Shown in pieces: positions 1-6,000 of a DNA stretch of 8,707 nucleotides (position 1 is its first letter; every line of letters starts with the position of its first letter). Both the position numbers and the translations under genes were made by a program. The stretch comes from Rhodospirillales bacterium (lineage in GTDB: Bacteria > Pseudomonadota > Alphaproteobacteria > Rhodospirillales > Casp-alpha2): positions 1 to 8,707 of the forward strand of contig JAJFIE010000038.1 of NCBI GenBank assembly GCA_021775275.1. Direction: 5' to 3'. Under the pieces are notes generated by a model. That model was given only the letters and a program-made list of their open reading frames with translations, was not told where the DNA came from and did not search any database.

Positions 1-3000
1 GCATCGCCGTCCACATCAATCTCAAGAATCTTTGTATTGGCATTGGCCCCATCGATGAGACGGGCTTCTGCGGCGCCGCTAATGCCATTAAATGTCGCTG
101 TGGCAATAAAGTTGAAAGACGCGGCTGGGCCAAGGGCTCCACTAATATCGATGCTATCCGCAGCATTCGAATCGAAGTCGGTAATCGTGTCCCTGTTGGT
201 TGAATCAGAATCCGTGGCCGACAGATAGAAGAAGGTATCGCTGCCCGCACCGCCGGTCAGTATATCGGCGCCGCCGCGGCCGGTGATGTTGTCGGCGCCA
301 TCGCCACCGATCAGCGTGTCGTCGCCGAGGGTTTCGCCGAGAATGGTATCGGCCTGGTCGGAACCAATGACGACTTCGAAGTTACGCAGCAGGTCCTGGT
401 TGGCGCCCTGATCGACCGTACCGATTGTTCCCGCGAGCAGCCCGTCGAGATCGATGGTCAGCCCGGTGCCGGTGATCAGTTCGAAGGAAATCACGTCCGC
501 CGTGCCATCAACGGTGCCAGCGTCACCGTCGTGGTCGTCGCTGCCGCTGACGATTCCGGCGATCAGAACATCGTTGCCGTCGCGACCCGTCATGTTGCCG
601 CCATCGACATCGCCGAAAATAATGTCGTCAAAAGCGCTACCCGTGACCGCCTGGCCAAGCGCCACAGTGTCGTTTCCACCGGTAACCACACCTGCCGTCG
701 CGGCGGATTCATTAAAGCTGCCGCCGATCCGGTATTCGGTCTCGATACCATCACCATCGAAGTCGAACTCGACGGTCACCGGCGCGGGGGAAGTCGCATC
801 GGCATGGCCCTGAACGGTGAGCGAGTGAGCCGTGGAATCGGACTCGCGGAACAGGTCGACCCTCGCGTCGCCGTCGGCCTCGATAACGAATCCCTCGACC
901 TCGAGTTCGGGGGCCAGGAACACCAGTCCGGCACCCCCGCCGGTCAGCGTGAGGTTGCTGCCGTCGGCGGTGCGCGCGACGATGATATCGTTGCCTTCCT
1001 CGATCACGTAGACGTTGAGTTTATCCGGACTTCCGGCACCGCCGCCGCCGCCGCCGTAGAGCGTATCGTCGCCGCCGCCGCCGATCAGCAGGTTGTTGTT
1101 CGCCCCGCCGCGAATGACATCGTTGCCGATGCCGCCGACGATCAACCGCGACAGTCCGCTCGCGCTCTGATCCAGGGCGACCGTATCGACCGAGAACCGG
1201 TCGGTGACGTCGAGCACGCCGTTCTCGTTGAAGTCGAATTGCGCGAACTCAAGATCGCTGGTCGCGTGGCCCGAGATCGTCGTCGTGTGGACGCTGAAGG
1301 TCTGTGCGTCCTCGATCTCGAACACCAGGTCCGTGCCGTCGAAACTGACCGTCTCGAGGAAGAAGTCGGGGCTGATGATCAACTCGTCACTAGTACCCGC
1401 GTCCACCGAAATCACATCCGTTCCGGTGGTCGCGACGAAGATATCGTTGCCCGTGGTGCCGGTCAGCGTCGGATCGTCGCCCAATGTGCCGACGATGTTG
1501 CCGGAAACCGTGGTAAATCCAGTCAGGTTGATACCATCCTGAATGCGGAGCACCGTCGCGCCCGAGATATACTCGGTCAGGCCGGCGCCGCTGCCCACCA
1601 GATACCAGGTATCGTTACTGATCAGGTTGTCGGACGCATCGCCGGTGACGGTGAGCACATTGTTAGCATCGGTCATTGCCGCGACATCGGCGGCGTTCAG
1701 CGTCACCGTGGAGGCGCCGAACCCGACTTCGAGGTCGAGGTTTTCAATGTTCTGAACGGTCGTATTGTTCCGCAGATCAAGGGTCAGCGGATCCTCGTTG
1801 AAATGCAGGGTATCGTTGCCCAGACCGCCGTCCATGAGGGTGTCGGCGGAGTCGAATACCAGCACGTCGTCACCGTCGCCGCCGGAAAGCGTATCCACAC
1901 CCGTGCCGCCATCCAGATAGTCGTTGCCGCCGTTGGCGTTCAGGGTTTCCGCACCGGTTGTGCCAATCAGGATATCGTTGCCCGTATTGCCAGTAACGAT
2001 CTGACCACCGACAGAACTGACCAACAGGGTATCGATACCAACCGCCGCGCCCAGCGTCGTCGTGTTGATGGCATAGGTCTCGAGCGTGCCGTTTTCATCG
2101 AAGTCCATGTCTACGAAGTCCAGGGGACCCGCCGCATGGTTCAGAACCGTCGTCATGTAGAGGCCGATATCATCGGCAATGGTGAACACCAGATCCGTAG
2201 CATCAAATGACACATCTTCGATGAAGAACTGGGTGCCGATCTCGAGCGTGTCGGTGCCGCCGGCATTGGTCGTCAGATCGATGGTGTCACCGGCACCCGT
2301 CAGTGTCGTCGATGCGATGAATAAATCATTGCCCACCGTGCCAGCCAAGGCATCGTCAACAGCCGTGCCAATGATCACATTTACCGCAGCATCCGTCATC
2401 CCGCTGACATCGATGCCATCCTGAACCTGTAGAATGGCCGTGCCCGAGGTGTAGGTCGTGAACCCGCCAGCCGACGCGCCAGCCGCCCAGGCGTCGTCAC
2501 TGACGAGGCTGTCCGCCTCGTCGCCCGTAATGGTCAGCGTGCTGACTTCCGCCATGGCCAGGACATCGGCTTCATTCAGCGTCAGCACCGTACCGGCGGC
2601 GATCATATCAACTGTCGTCGCCGCCGTCGCCGGGCTGAAGGTTTCATCCAGTATGGCCTCACTGACGGTGATCGAGGTGCCGCTGTTCGTGGCGACCGTA
2701 TAGGTTCCATCGTTTGATACCGTGCCGGTGATGGTGAACTGCTGACCGATTTCAAGATCACTGAACAGGTTGCCGACAGACGGTGTTTTGGCGCCGTCCG
2801 CGCTGGTGATGGTGATGGTGCTGGTCGTCCCGGCAAACTCAAGATCGTGGCCCGTGCCCGTCTGGAAGCCCGTCGCCGCAACCGTCAGACCAACGCCATT
2901 GGTGTCCGCGCCGGTCGTTCCGGGAAGCGTCGCCGCGGCAAACGTCAGCGTCGTGCCGTCCGTCGACAGCACCGTGTAGGCGCCGTCATTGCCGTTCACG

Positions 3001-6000
3001 TCGCCCGTGATGGTAATCACGTCACCCGCCGCGACGGAGATTTCTCCGACAAATGCGTCTGTAATCGCCGCTCCGGTGATGTCCTGGATCTGTATGGTGT
3101 CGTTGGTCGTATCGAAGAACGTCTGCGTGCCGACCAGGAACTGGAAGCCGTCATGCAAATCAATGGTTTCCATGTTGCTGATCGTCGGCGGCGTCGCCGA
3201 GGACCGAAGGTCAACCGAGACCGGATCATCCTCGATAAGCAGTGTATCGTTGCCGATACCACCGTTAATGCTCGTATCCGCCCCGTCAAACTCAATAACA
3301 TCATCGCCAGCGTCACCGGCAATGGTATCCGCGCCAAGGCCGCCATCAAGGAAGTCGTTGCCCGCGCCGCCGCTCAAGGAGTCAATGCCGCCATTGCCCA
3401 GTAGAATGTCATCCAGCGTGTCGCCAACCAGCGTGTCAGCCGTCGACCCACCGGCTATCGCCCATGCATCGCCGTCCGGTTGCAACGACACATCCAGCGT
3501 CGTCGTCGGGTTGGCGACCTTATAGGTCTCAAGCACGCCGTCTTCGTTGAAGTCAAACTTCACAAACGACAGCGGATTGGCCGCGTGGTTCAGCACTGTC
3601 GTCGTATACAACGTCGAGACACCCGAGAAGTCCTCAACGGTGAACACAAGGTTCGTGCCATCAAACTCGGCGCCGTCAACAAAGAAATTAGTGCCGAACT
3701 CAAGCGTATCCGTGCCGCCCAGTGACAGATCAATCTCGTCGTTGCCCGTGGTCGCGATGAACAGATCGTCGCCCGCCGTGCCGACAAGCGCCGTACCGTT
3801 GGCGACGCTGTCATCGCCAGGCGTGCCCGTGATGACGCTACTACCTACATTCACCGTGACTGTCGCCGCAGTGCTGACGCCACCGGCGCCATCATCAATG
3901 GTGACACTGATCGTCCGTGCGCCGGTTGTCGCCGTCAATGTATCCAAATTCTCGTAAGTCAGCGCCCGCAGGATATCGCTGACATCGGCAAGTGTCGGCT
4001 TGCCCGCTGTCGAGCTGAAGTTAATGACCAGATCAGCGCCTGCGCCAATGTCATTCACCAGCGTGCCGACGATACCCGATGCGGTTGTGCTGACCGTCGC
4101 ACCGGCCAGTGCACTGCTGACCGTCACCGTGCCGCTGCCCAGGCTCAACTGATCTTCGACCGCAGCCAACCCAACGGTGACGGACGCCGTCAGCGATCCG
4201 CCGAAGAAATTCGCGTTATCAGTGTCGGTTACACCCGCCGCCAATGTCGCGTCGTCGATGAATTGCGCTCCGCTGCCTTCGATATAGGCCAGCACGTCTC
4301 CGGATAGACCGGTGATCACCGGCGCGTCATTCACCGTCGCGATGGTGACGTTAGCAGTAAAGGCTGTGGAACTCGTCGTACCATCGTTTACTGTAAATGT
4401 AATGGTACGATCAGTGACATCCGGATTCGCGGAATTGATGTTGTCGTAAGCTACGGTTCTTAAAGCCGTCTGGTAGTCGGTCAGGGAGGCTGTCCCCGTT
4501 AACTCTAGTATGCCGGTGGCATTGGTGTAGGTCCCGGTGATACCCAGCTGATTGGTGAAAACCAACACGTCTTCGGCTGTAACAAACCCGGTAGAGATTG
4601 ATACTGTCGCCCCCGTAAGGGTCGTACTGTCTGCATCCTCAATGGTAATCCCGGCATCAATAGCCACCGCACCGGCATCCTCGACAAAACTGGCTGCTTT
4701 GACGGTATCAAAGATTGTGAATTTAACATCACTCTGGCCAAAGGTTGGTGGGTGGCTCCAGGAGATAGTAAATTTGCCACCCGCCAGAGCGGTTACCGCT
4801 GGCTGTGTTTGGCTATCCGATGTCGTCGTGTTGACAACAAAATCATCATTAATTGGCTGGCCCAGAGAATTGAACACCCGAGCCGTTATGCCATTCGACG
4901 CACCATCAGAACCTGTGACGGTAACAACAAAGCCACCGGTGTCCAGGGCGGCAATCGATGGTTCCTGACCACCGTTCGCCATGATCGTAAATTCATCGGC
5001 ACCCAGAGTCAGGCCATCCCGGAGAACCATATTGCCACTGGCGTCAAACCTCTGAGCTAGGGACCCGGTGTTGAAGGTCCGCCATACCACCAGGAATCCG
5101 CCATCGGCAAGTGTTGTCACCGCAGGTTGCTCCTGGGTGTTCGCTGTTACCGTATTAACCGCAAACTGAGCCGCACCGGCGGTTGTTCCATCAACAGAAA
5201 CCAGATTGCCGCTGGCATCAAGACGCTGGGCGACGATATTGCTGGAGCTCACGCCGTCACGCCAGACAACCAGATAACCGCCATCGGAAAGGGCTGTAAC
5301 CTGTGCCTCACCCTGCAACCCGGTTTCCCCGGTGTTGACCTGGAATTCACTTCCTGCCACTGCCTCACCCGTTGTTCCGTCGAGAGTGAAGCGTTGGGCT
5401 GCAATGGCGCCGTCTGTGTCGGTACCGATTGACGCTGTTTCCCAGGTAACGACAAAACTACCATCCACCTGTACGGCGACGGACGGAACACTCTCGATGT
5501 CGCCGGTATTCGATTTTACGGTGAAGTTGGATCCGACCAATGCGCCGGTGGCGTCTACGATCTGGCCGGATATTCCCGAGGTAAGTACAGCATTTGTACC
5601 GGCGTCAAATGTACGCAGTCCATCCCATACGACGACGAAACCACCACCCGGCAAGGCCTCGATATCCGGCGTCCCGAAGGATTCATTATTCGAATCCGAA
5701 TTTGTGGTCAGATTGATCACACTGCCGACCAAGGTGCCGTCGGGGGCGTAGCGCTGGGCCGAGATGAAGTCGTCAGCTGTACTGCCGCGGTCTTCATTCC
5801 AAACGACCACAAAATCGCCGTTCGCCAGGGTTGTAATACTTGAATCGTTCTGGAATTCAAAGCTATCGATGGGTGCAGTAAACTCGGTGCCAGTGATAAC
5901 CTCGCCCAGCACCGTATCGGTCGCAAGCAGGGGGGCGCCTGCGGTTCCGCCAACGGTCAGCGTAAACGTGTCCGTCACTGAGAGTCCACCGCTGTCCGTC

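Noticed and set aside
236..375. Regularly spaced 27-base DNA periodicity that could be mistaken for a CRISPR-like or satellite array
   Set aside because: The 27-base period is that of nine-codon RTX repeats; units are diverged at DNA level, there are no unique spacers between identical repeats, and the frame is open throughout.
531..2210. A forward-strand reading frame of 559 codons opposite the RTX modules
   Set aside because: It is in exact codon register with the minus-strand gene. A stop there needs TTA, CTA or TCA on the coding strand, and these are rare in this gene. Its V/A/D/I/G-rich product simply mirrors GAT/ATC, GAC/GTC and GGC/GCC codons, shows no domain, and the minus-strand reading is unmistakable.
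3017..3349. Other short minus-strand frames (2603-2881, 3017-3349, 3590-3814, 4505-4780, 5249-5491, 5717-5953, 6953-7252, 7448-7660)
   Set aside because: They overlap the main minus-strand frame in a different phase and give arginine/serine-rich or tryptophan-containing sequences without any family resemblance.
2847..3404. Forward frame rich in arginine, resembling a basic protein
   Set aside because: Also in register with the minus-strand gene; its arginines (CGT, CGC) mirror threonine (ACG) and alanine (GCG) codons of the RTX module and insert. No credible start context or conserved motif.
2989..3957. Serine/proline/valine-rich forward frames (2989-3525, 3547-3957 and similar ones elsewhere)
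   Set aside because: Low-complexity shadows of the repeat-rich gene in a shifted frame; same composition appears opposite every RTX and cadherin stretch in the window.
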